A DNA stretch of 64,000 nucleotides from Planctomycetaceae bacterium (GTDB lineage: Bacteria > Planctomycetota > Planctomycetia > Pirellulales > Pirellulaceae): assembly GCA_007694185.1 (NCBI GenBank), contig RECD01000088.1, positions 62,001-126,000 of the forward strand, written 5' to 3'. Under the pieces are notes generated by a model. That model was not told the origin of the DNA and did no database searches. It worked only from the letters and a program-made list of their open reading frames with translations. The translations under genes were made by a program, and so were the position numbers. This document shows, piece after piece, positions 37,725 through 47,258 of the stretch (positions within the stretch are counted from its first letter, which is position 1; every line of letters starts with the position of its first letter).

Positions 37725-37756
37725 CCAACGCCCCTCCGCACCACCGGGAAACATGG

Positions 37757-38434
37757 ATGGATTTCACCGCGATCGATTTTGAGACGGCCAACCAGTGCCG
37801 GCACAGCGCTTGCCAATTGGCGGCCGTCAAAATACGCAACGGCCAAATCGTCGACCAGCGCTGCTGGCTGATCCGGCCCGAACCGTTCACGTTCAGCCAC
37901 ATGAACATCCAGGTCCACGGGATCCTGCCCGAGATGGTCGCCGCAGAACCCAACTTCGGTAGCCGCTGGTGCGAGATCTCGGAACACCTGCAGGGCGAGT
38001 GCCTGATCGCGCACAACGCCCCCTTCGATATCGGCGTGCTCCGCGCCTGCTTGGACTTTCATCACGTCGACATACCGGACCTCGAGTTTTCTTGCACTCG
38101 TCTGGTCGCTCGCAACACCTGGCCCGATCGACCTGGCTATGGGCTGCGGGCTTTGGCCGATTGGCTGGGTATCCGATTCCGGCACCACGACGCGCTGGAA
38201 GATTCGATTGCTTGCGCCAAAGTCCTGTTGGCCGCGGCCGAGACGCTAGGGACCGAATCGATGCCGCAACTCGAGGCCAAACTGTCCCTTCGCCGAGGCA
38301 CGGCAGGCCGCTGGGGATATCGCGGGGCCACTCGCGTTCCCGCCCCGCGACGACGTGTCACGAATCGGCGTGTTGCCTCCGCCCCCGACACGCCAGCATC
38401 CGCCACCAGCGGCCTGACCACAGGCGACCGTTAA
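37757..38434 (+). CDS. DnaQ-like 3'-5' exonuclease
   Basis: 225 residues. DEDDh-type motifs are in order: Exo I AIDFETA (Asp7, Glu9), Exo II in LIAHNAPFDIGVL, and Exo III HDALEDS. HGILPEM fits the epsilon-like subfamily. The last 45 residues are Arg/Ala/Pro-rich and probably unstructured. It may act as a polymerase III epsilon-like or repair exonuclease; no polymerase gene is adjacent. It follows valS by 32 bases, and its 3' end overlaps tenA tail to tail by 4 bases. Confidence 0.85.
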   Translation: MDFTAIDFETANQCRHSACQLAAVKIRNGQIVDQRCWLIRPEPFTFSHMNIQVHGILPEMVAAEPNFGSRWCEISEHLQGECLIAHNAPFDIGVLRACLDFHHVDIPDLEFSCTRLVARNTWPDRPGYGLRALADWLGIRFRHHDALEDSIACAKVLLAAAETLGTESMPQLEAKLSLRRGTAGRWGYRGATRVPAPRRRVTNRRVASAPDTPASATSGLTTGDR

Positions 38435-39114
38435 ATCGGCCACCCCGATAGCCGATAAGCGCTGTCCCAAAACAGCCATTCGTATTGAGCCGATCGCCGA
38501 AAAGCACGCGACATCGCCTCGCGAGTCGCTTCGGTCGCGTTCACCGCCGCATCGTCGACCAGTTGAATCACCTTGCGGACCGCATCCGCAAACGATTCGT
38601 CGCTGTAGGTATCGATCCAGGGCTGATACGGGTTGCCCGCGGCCGATCGCTCGGCGATCGCCACCCCCACATCTTCGTAGATCCAGAAGCAAGGCAACAC
38701 GGCAGCCACCGCGACGGGGTAGGGCTGCTCATAGCAAGCCGCGATCAGAAAGTCGGTGTAAGCCTGACAGGCCGGGGTCATTTCGCCATGCTCGCCGAGT
38801 TGCCGCTCGGTAACCCCCAACCGGTCGAGCAGCCCGGCGTGCATCGACCGCTCGACCGCGATCGCGACATGTGCCGAACGGGCGAAAAAATCGACCGCGT
38901 CCTCACCCGGTGACTTCGCCGCACACAGGCTAAGCGCCCGCCCGTAGCGACGCAGGTACAACCGATCCTGCGCTAAGTAGTGCGTGAACCGCTCGGGCGA
39001 CAGCGTCCCCAGCGTCAACTCTTCGTTGAACGGCAGCCGGTGAATCGACTCGATCAACGGGGCGTTGTCCGACCAGGCTTGACGCGAAAAAACGCCGGAT
39101 GCGTGTCGATTCAT
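38431..39114 (-). CDS. tenA: TenA family protein (aminopyrimidine aminohydrolase / thiaminase II)
   Basis: 227 residues, all-helical TENA/THI-4 fold. Recognisable segments are FTHYLAQDRLYLRRYGRALS near the N-terminus, VAAVLPCFWIYEDVG with the Cys of the family active site, and QYEWLFWDSAYRL with the late catalytic Glu. TenA salvages base-degraded thiamine by hydrolysing the aminopyrimidine. No TPP riboswitch is seen upstream. It lies 109 bases behind the end of the minus-strand heme protein gene and may be read from the same promoter. Confidence 0.87.
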   Translation of the reverse strand: MNRHASGVFSRQAWSDNAPLIESIHRLPFNEELTLGTLSPERFTHYLAQDRLYLRRYGRALSLCAAKSPGEDAVDFFARSAHVAIAVERSMHAGLLDRLGVTERQLGEHGEMTPACQAYTDFLIAACYEQPYPVAVAAVLPCFWIYEDVGVAIAERSAAGNPYQPWIDTYSDESFADAVRKVIQLVDDAAVNATEATREAMSRAFRRSAQYEWLFWDSAYRLSGWPI

Positions 39115-39223
39115 CTTGCTCGTTACCGAATCGTGTGACTTGGATAGGACGGGGAACGGAACGCGTCGATCGCAGCGACCGATCCGACCCGCCGATGGGA
39201 ATCCGTGTGAAAGGCGATGACGA

Positions 39224-41752
39224 TCAACGTCGCAACAACGCGATCAGGTCGAGGATTTCTTCGCGGGTCAACGTATCCAGCAACCCCTCGGGCATCGGCG
39301 ACCGCGTGGTCGGCAGCGAGGCTTCGATGTCCGCACGATCGACGGACAAAGTTCGCGCCGTCATCGGCTCGACCTCGATCACCAACTGGTTCTTGCTGAC
39401 CCCGACGGTCCGACCCGTGACGACCCTGCCGTCGCTCAGCAGGTAACTCGATTCGGCGTACTTCGGATCGAGTTGCCGTGACGGCTCCAGGATCGACTCG
39501 AGCAAAGCCCGGCCGTCGAACCGCTTGCCGACATGAGTCAAATCCGGCCCGGTCGGACTGCCCCGCTCGCCGATCCGATGGCAGCGGAGGCAAGCGGTGG
39601 CGGCCAAAGCCCGCTCACCCGCTGCGGCCGATCGCTGTGCGGGATCCACCGCCAACACGTCGTCGATCAGGTCACCCATCTTCCAGGCTTGGACGAGCGG
39701 ACGCGGCGGGAGCAGGGTGAGCGATTCGGCGGGCAACGGCTCGTCCAAGCGAGCGAGTTCCATAACCAGCTCGGCTTTCAACTCGGGGTTGAACCTCGCC
39801 TCGAAATCGGCTCGCAACCGTTGCCATGCGGTTTCGACCAACTTGCCTCCGGACATCCCCCGGGCACGCGCCAACCAATCGATGACCCGACCGGCCGTCG
39901 CCCGATCCCAACCGGTCTCGATCTGGGTCATCGTCTTGGCGTACTGCACCTGCTCTTCTTGCGTGGAAGCCTGCTCCAGCAGGTCCAACGACCTTGCCAG
40001 GATGCCCGGAGCACGGAGCTTGACGAGCAATTCCTGCAGCAACCAGTTGGCCGCAAAACCGTCCTGCGGGAACAACGGGTCAAGCGTTTGCAGCAGTCGC
40101 GACTGACCGTCCGGGTCAGGCATGCCGTGTCGGATCAGGGTCAGTTGTGCCGTACGGAGCGACAACAACCGATCGTCAGGACTCAGCGTCGACCAATCCT
40201 TCGCGCCGAGCCGCTGCAGAACCACAGGCTGTTCGGCCGATTGCCCGACACGAGCCATAGCCAGCAACGCCATGTCGACCGCTCGTAAATCCTTCGCCTC
40301 GTCCAACCGGTGACGCCAACTCTCCAGCGGCTGGTTCTCCAGCGCCACCCGCGCGGCTTGCCGCAACCACGGGTCCTGGTCGCCCAAATGGTCCCAAATC
40401 AGATCGAGCGACGACGGGTCGACCTGCCGATGGAAGGTCTCGAGTTGACGGCGAAGTGCCCGCGCCACGACGGGATCGCGATCCGGGTCGCCCCCCACCG
40501 CTTCGGCAACCGGTGGCTGCGAAGTTGAGACCACCGGCGAATCGCTGGGGCTCGTCGCGCCAGCCCCTTCGCCACCGTCTCCCACCCAGGTAACGCGATA
40601 CAAACCCGACTGCGACCCCCGGCCGCCGGTGATGAAGTACATCGCCCCGTCGGGGCCGAACACGAGATCACAAACGTTCAACGGGCCGCCGTCAAGAAAC
40701 CAGCCCGCGCTCGCCGAATAAGTTGCCCCCTGAGGAACCAAGTCGACGATCAAAATCCGGCCGAACTGCCAATCGGCCATGAACAAGGCATCACGGTAAC
40801 GCTCCGGCCATCGGCTGGTGTGCCCGAACACCAACCCCGTGGGTGAACTCAGCCCCGTGTCGAGCGTGCTCGGGAGGCTGTCTGGAAACCAAGACGGCCA
40901 CTTCCCCGTCCCCCAACGCCAGCCATACTCGCCTCCCGACACGACGTGATTTAGCCGAGTCGGGCGATACCACGGCAAGCCGACATCCCACTCCATGTCG
41001 GCATCCCATGTGAACATTTCTCCGTCCCGGTTGAACGCCACGTCGACCTGGTTGCGAAAACCGCCGGCGAGCACCGTCCAAGACTTGCCCTCGGGGTCGA
41101 CCTTCGCGATGTAACCGACACGGTCATCCTGACCCATGTCATGCTGGCTTGGCAACAGCCAATCGTTTTGCGGTTCCCGATACGGCGAATCGGGTTCCAT
41201 CGGGTCAGGAAATACCACATCGTTGCCGATCACGAAGTAGATCATCCCATCCGGTCCGAGCGTGATCTGATTCGTCCCGTGGCCATAACGACTGTCGTAC
41301 TTCAGCGATTGCAACCGCTGTTGGTCTTCGTACTGGTCATCCCCGTCGAGGTCCCGGAGCCGATAAATGCCCTGGCTGTTGGTCGCGCTGACGTAGAGCG
41401 AATCGTGAGCATGCAGCACCCCACGAACATGCCGCAGCGATTCGGTGTGCCCCAGCAACTCGAAGTCGGCTTCGCCGGTCGATTCGTTCAACGTCAATCG
41501 AGCTAAGCCGCGATCATCCAACCCGACAACGATCCGACCGGAGTCATCGAACGTCATGCTGATCCACGAACCCTCACCTTCCTGAGCCGAACGCAGCAAT
41601 TCGACTCGAAAACCTTCCGTCGTGCGGATCGAACCGACCGGCGTCGCCTGACGCTCTGCTCCCGCGCCTTGGCTGACCCCAATCCCGGTCACAGCCACGA
41701 CCGCAGCGACGGCTCCCAACACACCCCGAGTCCCGAATCGACACAATTTCAT
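39224..41752 (-). CDS. secreted PVC-type heme-binding beta-propeller protein
   Basis: 842 residues from the ATG at 41752 (GGAG upstream); a GTG five codons earlier is possible. Signal peptide: VLGAVAAVVAVTGIGV. The propeller region (about 30-390) has ISMTFDDSGRIVVGLDDRGL, QITLGPDGMIYFVIGNDV and LVFGPDGAMYFITGGRG. A helical HEAT-like middle follows. The C-terminal cytochrome c domain carries CLRCH (721-725) with GPDLTHVG and a conserved Arg/Glu tail. The type is common in planctomycetes; its electron partner and substrate are unknown. It diverges from the DUF1549/1553 gene at 42024. Confidence 0.87.
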   Translation of the reverse strand: MKLCRFGTRGVLGAVAAVVAVTGIGVSQGAGAERQATPVGSIRTTEGFRVELLRSAQEGEGSWISMTFDDSGRIVVGLDDRGLARLTLNESTGEADFELLGHTESLRHVRGVLHAHDSLYVSATNSQGIYRLRDLDGDDQYEDQQRLQSLKYDSRYGHGTNQITLGPDGMIYFVIGNDVVFPDPMEPDSPYREPQNDWLLPSQHDMGQDDRVGYIAKVDPEGKSWTVLAGGFRNQVDVAFNRDGEMFTWDADMEWDVGLPWYRPTRLNHVVSGGEYGWRWGTGKWPSWFPDSLPSTLDTGLSSPTGLVFGHTSRWPERYRDALFMADWQFGRILIVDLVPQGATYSASAGWFLDGGPLNVCDLVFGPDGAMYFITGGRGSQSGLYRVTWVGDGGEGAGATSPSDSPVVSTSQPPVAEAVGGDPDRDPVVARALRRQLETFHRQVDPSSLDLIWDHLGDQDPWLRQAARVALENQPLESWRHRLDEAKDLRAVDMALLAMARVGQSAEQPVVLQRLGAKDWSTLSPDDRLLSLRTAQLTLIRHGMPDPDGQSRLLQTLDPLFPQDGFAANWLLQELLVKLRAPGILARSLDLLEQASTQEEQVQYAKTMTQIETGWDRATAGRVIDWLARARGMSGGKLVETAWQRLRADFEARFNPELKAELVMELARLDEPLPAESLTLLPPRPLVQAWKMGDLIDDVLAVDPAQRSAAAGERALAATACLRCHRIGERGSPTGPDLTHVGKRFDGRALLESILEPSRQLDPKYAESSYLLSDGRVVTGRTVGVSKNQLVIEVEPMTARTLSVDRADIEASLPTTRSPMPEGLLDTLTREEILDLIALLRR

Positions 41753-42023
41753 CACGGATCGCTCCACCAGTTTCGTTCTCAGGCCAACGCCGGCCCGCTT
41801 CGATCATCCGCGGCACGGCCACACCCCCCCGATGTTAGCAACCGAGCGCCGAGTCGTGTTAAACTACGGGCGGTGATCTGCGAGCGAGAGCCGTTGCCCC
41901 GTAGCGAAATTGGTCCGGCCGAGATAACGCCCCGGCCGAGACGAGCTGCGGGGCCTGGCGTGCCGTCTCCCAAAGCCTCGCAACCTTACCCACCTCCCGC
42001 CTATAACGTCCTGCCGAGATACC

Positions 42024-44885
42024 GTGCCGTTCATCCCACGCATCGCGAACCGTCGTCGACTCACGGCTCTTTTTGACCGACTGCTCACGCCGGGCTTGCG
42101 TGCGGTGACGTTCGGCCTACTTCCGATCTGGGTGGGTGCGTCGGCCCCGTTTGCGTTCGCGACCGAGCCCGCCACGACCGCGGTCGATTCGCCACCCGTT
42201 TTCGAAGATGACATCGCACCGCTCCTGCGCAGCCACTGTGCGGATTGCCATAACGAGGATGCCGCGGAAGGCGGCCTCGACCTGTCCTCGCCCGCCACCC
42301 TTCTCCGCGGCAGCGACTCGGGGCCGGTCGTGACCGCTCGGAACCGCGACCGCAGCCTGCTGTTCGAGGTCATCCGCGATGGAGAAATGCCCCCTGACGG
42401 CCCGCACCTGACCGACGAGGAAATCCAACGAATCGGGAACTGGATCGATCAAGGGTTGACTTTCCGTGAACCGACCGAGTCGGCCGTTGCGATGGCGGAC
42501 GAACACGAAGTCTTGCCGATCCTGCTGCTCCGCTGCACCGCGTGTCACGGCGCCGAATTGAAGCGGGGAGACCTCGACCTCCGCTCGGTCACGGCACTAT
42601 TGGCCGGCGGCGCGAGCGGAGCCGTGGCGATCCCGGGCGATCCGGACTCCAGCCCGATGATCACGCGAGTCGAATCAGAAGCTTGCCCGCCGCCAGGTCA
42701 ACTGCTCAACTTTTTCGTATCCCGCCCCTCCACCAGCGAAATCGAAACGCTCCGCCGCTGGATCGCCCAAGGGATGCCTCGGGAGAGCGACCGGCAAGCG
42801 GGTGCCTTGGCACCACCGGACCCTCACGTCACGGACGCCGATCGCCAACACTGGGCGTTCCGCCCCTTGCCCAGCAGGGTCGCCGTCCCCGTTGTGCCCA
42901 ACTCCGAACCGCTGCAACCCGTCGATGCTTTCATCGGTCAACGACTGAACGCCGCGGGCCTTCCTTTCGCCCCCCTCGCCGAACGTCCCCCGTTGATCCG
43001 CCGAGTTTTCATCGGATTGACCGGGTTGCCGCCGACGTCCGAGGAACTCGCCCGCTGGCGAGATTCCGACGATGAGGCATGGTACCCCAAGCTGATCGAC
43101 GAACTGCTCGCTTCGCCCCGTTACGGCGAACGCTGGGGGCGGCACTGGTTGGACATCGCCGGATACGCCGATTCCGAAGGCGGACAGTCGGAAGATCCGG
43201 TCCGCGAGTTCGCTTGGAAATATCGCGATTACGTGATCCGGTCACTCAACGAAGACAAGCCTTGGGATCGCTTCCTGCTGGAACAGTTGGCCGGCGACGA
43301 ATTGGCCGACTACACCGACCCGGCGACGTTGACGCCCGAGATCGTCGACAACCTGATCGCGACCGGTTTCCTGCGGATGGGTGTCGACGAGACAGGCTCG
43401 CGGACGATGAACTTTGTCCCCGAGCGACTCGGGCTGGTCTACGACGCGTTGAACATCGTCGGTTCGGGGCTCCTCGGCCTGTCGGTCGATTGCGCCCGTT
43501 GCCACCATCACAAGTACGACCCGATCCCCCAAGCCGACTACTATCGGCTCAAGGCGATCTTTCAGGGCGCGTTCGACGAACACGACTGGATGAGTTGGAA
43601 AACGCGGCGGCTCGATCTGGAAACACCGAATGACGCGAACCGACGCTCCGAGCACAACACGCCGTTGGCACGGCAACTGAAATCGCTCCAACAAGAACGG
43701 CAGACGCTACTGAAAAGCCGACGGGGCGAATCGGGCATGACCGAAGCGATGTTGGTCGCCAAACTTCCGGAATTGGCTGATTCACTTCGAGAGTTCGACC
43801 AGGCGATCGCTGCCGTTCGCGAGCAGATGATCCCGGCTCCCACCGTTCGTGCCTTGTGGGATCGCGGGCGTCCGTCGCCAACCTACGTTTTGATTCGGGG
43901 CGAACACGACCGCCCCGGACGTCGTGTCGATCCCGGCGTGCCGGCGGTGCTGACCGACGGGACGATGCCGCTGGAAGTCTCGCCACCCTGGCCGGGGGCC
44001 ACATCGACCGGCCGTCGACTGGCGTTCGCCCGGTGGTTGGTCGGCCCCGATCATCCGCTGACCGCGAGAGTCCTGGTGAACCGCGTCTGGAGCCTGCACA
44101 TGGGGCGAGGCATCGTGCCGACCCTGGACAACTTCGGCCACCAGGGCGAGCCCCCCAGCCACCCGGAACTGCTCGATTGGCTGGCTCGAGATTTCATCGA
44201 TGGCGGTTGGAGCCTGAAATCGCTTCACCGCCGCATCTTGCTGTCGCGAACCTTTCGGCAAACGAGCGACGTGACGCCGCAGCAACAGGAGCTCGACCCA
44301 GACAACCTGCTCTGGTCTCGAATGTCCGTTCGTCGGGTCGATGCCGAAGCGCTGCGAGACTCCTTGCTGGCCGTGACGGGTCGGTTGAGCGACTCGATGC
44401 ATGGGCCTCCCGCGCCGGTCACCGTCCGCGACGATGGCTTGGTGATGGCGACACCCGACGCCGATGGCCGCAGTCGTCGCAGCGTTTACCTGAGGATGCG
44501 AAGGACCGAACTGCCGTCACTGTTGGCGTTGTTCGATTATCCCGCGATGCAGCCCAATTGCATTCAGCGAACGGTTTCGACCGTTTCGCTGCAAGCGTTG
44601 ATTCTGAAGAACAACGCGCAAATCCATCTGTGGTGCGGCGACCTGGCCCGACGGATCCTCTCTGCACCTGACTTGCCGCCACCGGCTCAAATCGACGCGG
44701 CCTACCAAACGCTGTTTTGCCGCCAGCCTACCGTAAGTGAACAGGACGAGGCGGTTCGGGTACTGCTGCGGTTGACCGAACTGCACCAGCAGAACGGGGC
44801 ATCACCCGCCGACGCGCCCGGGATGGCACTCACGACCCTGTGCCATACTTTGGTCAATTCGGCCGAGTTTTCCTTTCTCGACTAA
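42024..44885 (+). CDS. secreted DUF1549/DUF1553 protein with planctomycete cytochrome c domains
   Basis: 953 residues starting at GTG 42024; a signal region (RAVTFGLLPIWVGASAPFAFA) follows. Two c-type heme motifs are present, CADCH (72-76) and CTACH (171-175), in PSD1-type domains. DUF1549 (IGLTGLPPTSEEL, SPRYGERWGRHWLDIAGYADSEG) and DUF1553 (GRRLAFARWLVGPDHPLTARVLVNRVW, HRRILLSRTFRQTS) follow. In planctomycetes this architecture is almost always paired with a DUF1501 gene, which is next here, 6 bases away. The pair is presumed to act in the cell envelope on sulfated or other polymers, but no activity is proven. Confidence 0.92.
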   Translation: MPFIPRIANRRRLTALFDRLLTPGLRAVTFGLLPIWVGASAPFAFATEPATTAVDSPPVFEDDIAPLLRSHCADCHNEDAAEGGLDLSSPATLLRGSDSGPVVTARNRDRSLLFEVIRDGEMPPDGPHLTDEEIQRIGNWIDQGLTFREPTESAVAMADEHEVLPILLLRCTACHGAELKRGDLDLRSVTALLAGGASGAVAIPGDPDSSPMITRVESEACPPPGQLLNFFVSRPSTSEIETLRRWIAQGMPRESDRQAGALAPPDPHVTDADRQHWAFRPLPSRVAVPVVPNSEPLQPVDAFIGQRLNAAGLPFAPLAERPPLIRRVFIGLTGLPPTSEELARWRDSDDEAWYPKLIDELLASPRYGERWGRHWLDIAGYADSEGGQSEDPVREFAWKYRDYVIRSLNEDKPWDRFLLEQLAGDELADYTDPATLTPEIVDNLIATGFLRMGVDETGSRTMNFVPERLGLVYDALNIVGSGLLGLSVDCARCHHHKYDPIPQADYYRLKAIFQGAFDEHDWMSWKTRRLDLETPNDANRRSEHNTPLARQLKSLQQERQTLLKSRRGESGMTEAMLVAKLPELADSLREFDQAIAAVREQMIPAPTVRALWDRGRPSPTYVLIRGEHDRPGRRVDPGVPAVLTDGTMPLEVSPPWPGATSTGRRLAFARWLVGPDHPLTARVLVNRVWSLHMGRGIVPTLDNFGHQGEPPSHPELLDWLARDFIDGGWSLKSLHRRILLSRTFRQTSDVTPQQQELDPDNLLWSRMSVRRVDAEALRDSLLAVTGRLSDSMHGPPAPVTVRDDGLVMATPDADGRSRRSVYLRMRRTELPSLLALFDYPAMQPNCIQRTVSTVSLQALILKNNAQIHLWCGDLARRILSAPDLPPPAQIDAAYQTLFCRQPTVSEQDEAVRVLLRLTELHQQNGASPADAPGMALTTLCHTLVNSAEFSFLD

Positions 44886-44891
44886 CCTCCC

Positions 44892-46328
44892 ATGCATCCA
44901 CTCGACCCGACCACCCGACGTTCGTTTTTCTCCGGCCTGGCGGGAATGCTCGGCAGCGCCGCCCTGACCGACCTGCTCGGCCAGGAAAACTTCGCGCGGG
45001 CCGCCCCGCCCAGCCCCAGCTCGGCGCTCGCGGCCAAGCCGACTCATCACCCGGCGACAGCACGTTCGGTCATTCATCTGTTCATGAATGGCGGCCCTAG
45101 CCAAATGGACCTGTTCGACCCGAAGCCGATTTTGGATCGACACGCCGGGGAATCGTTCCCCGGCAATGCCGAACAGATCGGAAACGTCGCGACCGCGAAC
45201 GTCGGCACCTTGATGCCCTGCCCGTATCGGTTCGAGCGTCATGGCGAAGCGGGAATTTGGATGTCGGACGTGCTGCCCCACACGGCAAAAGTCGTCGACG
45301 AACTCTGCTTCCTGCATTCCATGTGGACCGATCACCCGAACCACGACAACGCCCTGTACAAGATCCACAGCGGTCGATTGTTCATGGGCCACCCGTCGCT
45401 CGGTTCCTGGATCGCGTACGGCCTGGGGTCGGAATGCGACGACCTGCCGGCTTACGTCGTGCTGGACGATCCCTTGGGCCTGCCCAAAAACGGCGTTCGA
45501 AATTGGACCTCTGGCTACCTCCCTCCCGTGTACCAAGGCACTCGGTTTCGGACGGTCGGCGCGCCGGTGCTGAACCTGACCCCCGAACACGATCGCCCCA
45601 GCGAAATCGATCGCGTTGCCGGTGATTGGCTGGCCCGGCTCGATCACGAACACCGCCGACGACGCCCGGGACAACTCGAACTGGATGCCCGCATCCAGGC
45701 GTACGAACTCGCCGCCCGCATGCAGTTGACGGCCAGCGACGTGCTCGACCTATCGAACGAATCGAAAGCGACCCTCGAAGACTACGGGATCGACGATCCC
45801 GTGACCGAGTCGTACGGACGGCGCTGCCTGCTCGCCCGCCGGATGGTCGAACAAGGCGTCCGCTTCGTGCAGTTGTTCTTGGACGATCAGCCTTGGGACA
45901 ACCACAGCGACCTGGCAGAAACCCTCCGCGACGTTTGTCGTCGGACCGACAAGCCGGTCGCCGCGTTGATCCGTGACCTGCGGCGTCGCGGATTACTCGA
46001 CACGACACTGGTCGTCTGGGGCGGCGAGTTCGGCAGAACGCCGACTTCCCAAAAGGTGGGTGGCAAGTTCACCGGCCGCGATCACAACATGCAAGGCTTC
46101 ACCTCCTGGCTGGCCGGGGGCGGGGTACGACCGGGTATGGTCTATGGCCAAACCGATGAACTCGGCCATGCGGTCGTCGAAAACCCGATCAGCGTCCCGG
46201 ATTTCCACGCCACGTTGCTGCATGCCCTGGGACTGAATCATCAACAGATTTACCACGAACGGCAGGGATTGAAGGAACGGCTGACCGGCCTGAAGGAACC
46301 GCGGGTCGTCACCGAGATCTTCGCCTGA
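44892..46328 (+). CDS. DUF1501 family exported protein
   Basis: 478 residues with a Tat-like N-terminus (TRRSFFSGLAGMLGSAALTDLLG). Family motifs are HLFMNGGPSQMDLFDPKP, the HSMWTDHPNHDNALYKIHSG segment, and LVVWGGEFGRTP followed by GRDHN. The fold is related to sulfatase/alkaline-phosphatase-type enzymes, and the His/Asp-rich motifs suggest metal binding, but the reaction is unknown. It is the standard partner of DUF1549/1553 proteins and starts 6 bases after that gene. Confidence 0.93.
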   Translation: MHPLDPTTRRSFFSGLAGMLGSAALTDLLGQENFARAAPPSPSSALAAKPTHHPATARSVIHLFMNGGPSQMDLFDPKPILDRHAGESFPGNAEQIGNVATANVGTLMPCPYRFERHGEAGIWMSDVLPHTAKVVDELCFLHSMWTDHPNHDNALYKIHSGRLFMGHPSLGSWIAYGLGSECDDLPAYVVLDDPLGLPKNGVRNWTSGYLPPVYQGTRFRTVGAPVLNLTPEHDRPSEIDRVAGDWLARLDHEHRRRRPGQLELDARIQAYELAARMQLTASDVLDLSNESKATLEDYGIDDPVTESYGRRCLLARRMVEQGVRFVQLFLDDQPWDNHSDLAETLRDVCRRTDKPVAALIRDLRRRGLLDTTLVVWGGEFGRTPTSQKVGGKFTGRDHNMQGFTSWLAGGGVRPGMVYGQTDELGHAVVENPISVPDFHATLLHALGLNHQQIYHERQGLKERLTGLKEPRVVTEIFA

Positions 46329-46337
46329 GGCCAACCG

Positions 46338-47246
46338 ATGCGTAGCGACCGCCGACAATGGTTTCGTGATACCTGGATGACCGCGACCGCCGTCTCGATA
46401 GCGGCCGCCACAGCCGAAACTCCAAGGGCCTTCGCCACGGAGCCGGACGTCGCCGAATCGCCGGCGACAGCTCCGCTCGTGCCGATGGTCGACACGAACG
46501 TTCACGTAGGGTCGTGGCCGTTCCGACATCTGGCCGATTCGGAACCCCAAAGGCTGGTGACCAAATTGCGGCGTCTGGGCTTCACCCAGGCTTGGGCATC
46601 CAGCTTTGACGCGATCCTCCATCGCGACCTGAGCGACGTCAATTCAAGGCTGGCAGCGTCCTGCCGAGAAGTGGGCACCGACTTCCTAGTGCCGTTCGGT
46701 GCGATCAACCCGAGCTTGCCCGATTGGGAGGAGGACCTGCGGCGTTGTCATGAAGTTCACCAAATGCCCGGGATCCGGATCTATCCCGGCTACCACGATT
46801 ACCGACTCGATGAACCGGTTTTCCGCAGACTGCTCGACCGAACCGTCGCCCGTGGCCTACTGTTGCAGCTCGTTGTCGCTCTCGAGGACACGCGAACCCA
46901 GCACCCTCGCCTGCGGGCGGAGGATGTCGACCTGTCGCCGCTACCCGAACTGCTCAAGGGGTTGCCGCGAGCCCGCGTCCTGCTGCTGGGCGGACGTCCA
47001 ACCGGCAACCGATTCGGCGACCTCGCCGACGACCCACGGGTTCGTTTCGACACCTCTCGCATCGACGGGACCGACGGGATCGCGGCATGGGCCCGCCGCA
47101 CTTCGCCCAACCGTGTCCTGTTGGGAACTCACAGCCCGATGCTGATCACCCAAGCCAATCTGATCAAACTTTACGAGTCCGACCTGACCGACGCCGAATT
47201 GCGCCAGATCTCCGGAACAGCCGCCTCCGAATGGCTGACGAACTGA
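46338..47246 (+). CDS. amidohydrolase-fold protein with altered metal-site motifs (1)
   Basis: 302 residues. The N-terminus resembles an export signal (RRQWFRDTWMTATAVSIAAATA). The rest has the TIM-barrel order of the amidohydrolase-2 family, but the HxH motif after strand 1 is Asn-Val-His (residues 54-56, in MVDTNVHVGSWPFR) and the late catalytic Asp (normally GxDxP) is His265 in LLGTHSP. Classic metal-dependent hydrolysis is therefore doubtful; another metal set or a binding role is possible. It sits 9 bases after the DUF1501 gene and 12 bases before a second gene of the same type. Confidence 0.75.
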   Translation: MRSDRRQWFRDTWMTATAVSIAAATAETPRAFATEPDVAESPATAPLVPMVDTNVHVGSWPFRHLADSEPQRLVTKLRRLGFTQAWASSFDAILHRDLSDVNSRLAASCREVGTDFLVPFGAINPSLPDWEEDLRRCHEVHQMPGIRIYPGYHDYRLDEPVFRRLLDRTVARGLLLQLVVALEDTRTQHPRLRAEDVDLSPLPELLKGLPRARVLLLGGRPTGNRFGDLADDPRVRFDTSRIDGTDGIAAWARRTSPNRVLLGTHSPMLITQANLIKLYESDLTDAELRQISGTAASEWLTN

Positions 47247-47258
47247 TCGAAAGAACTC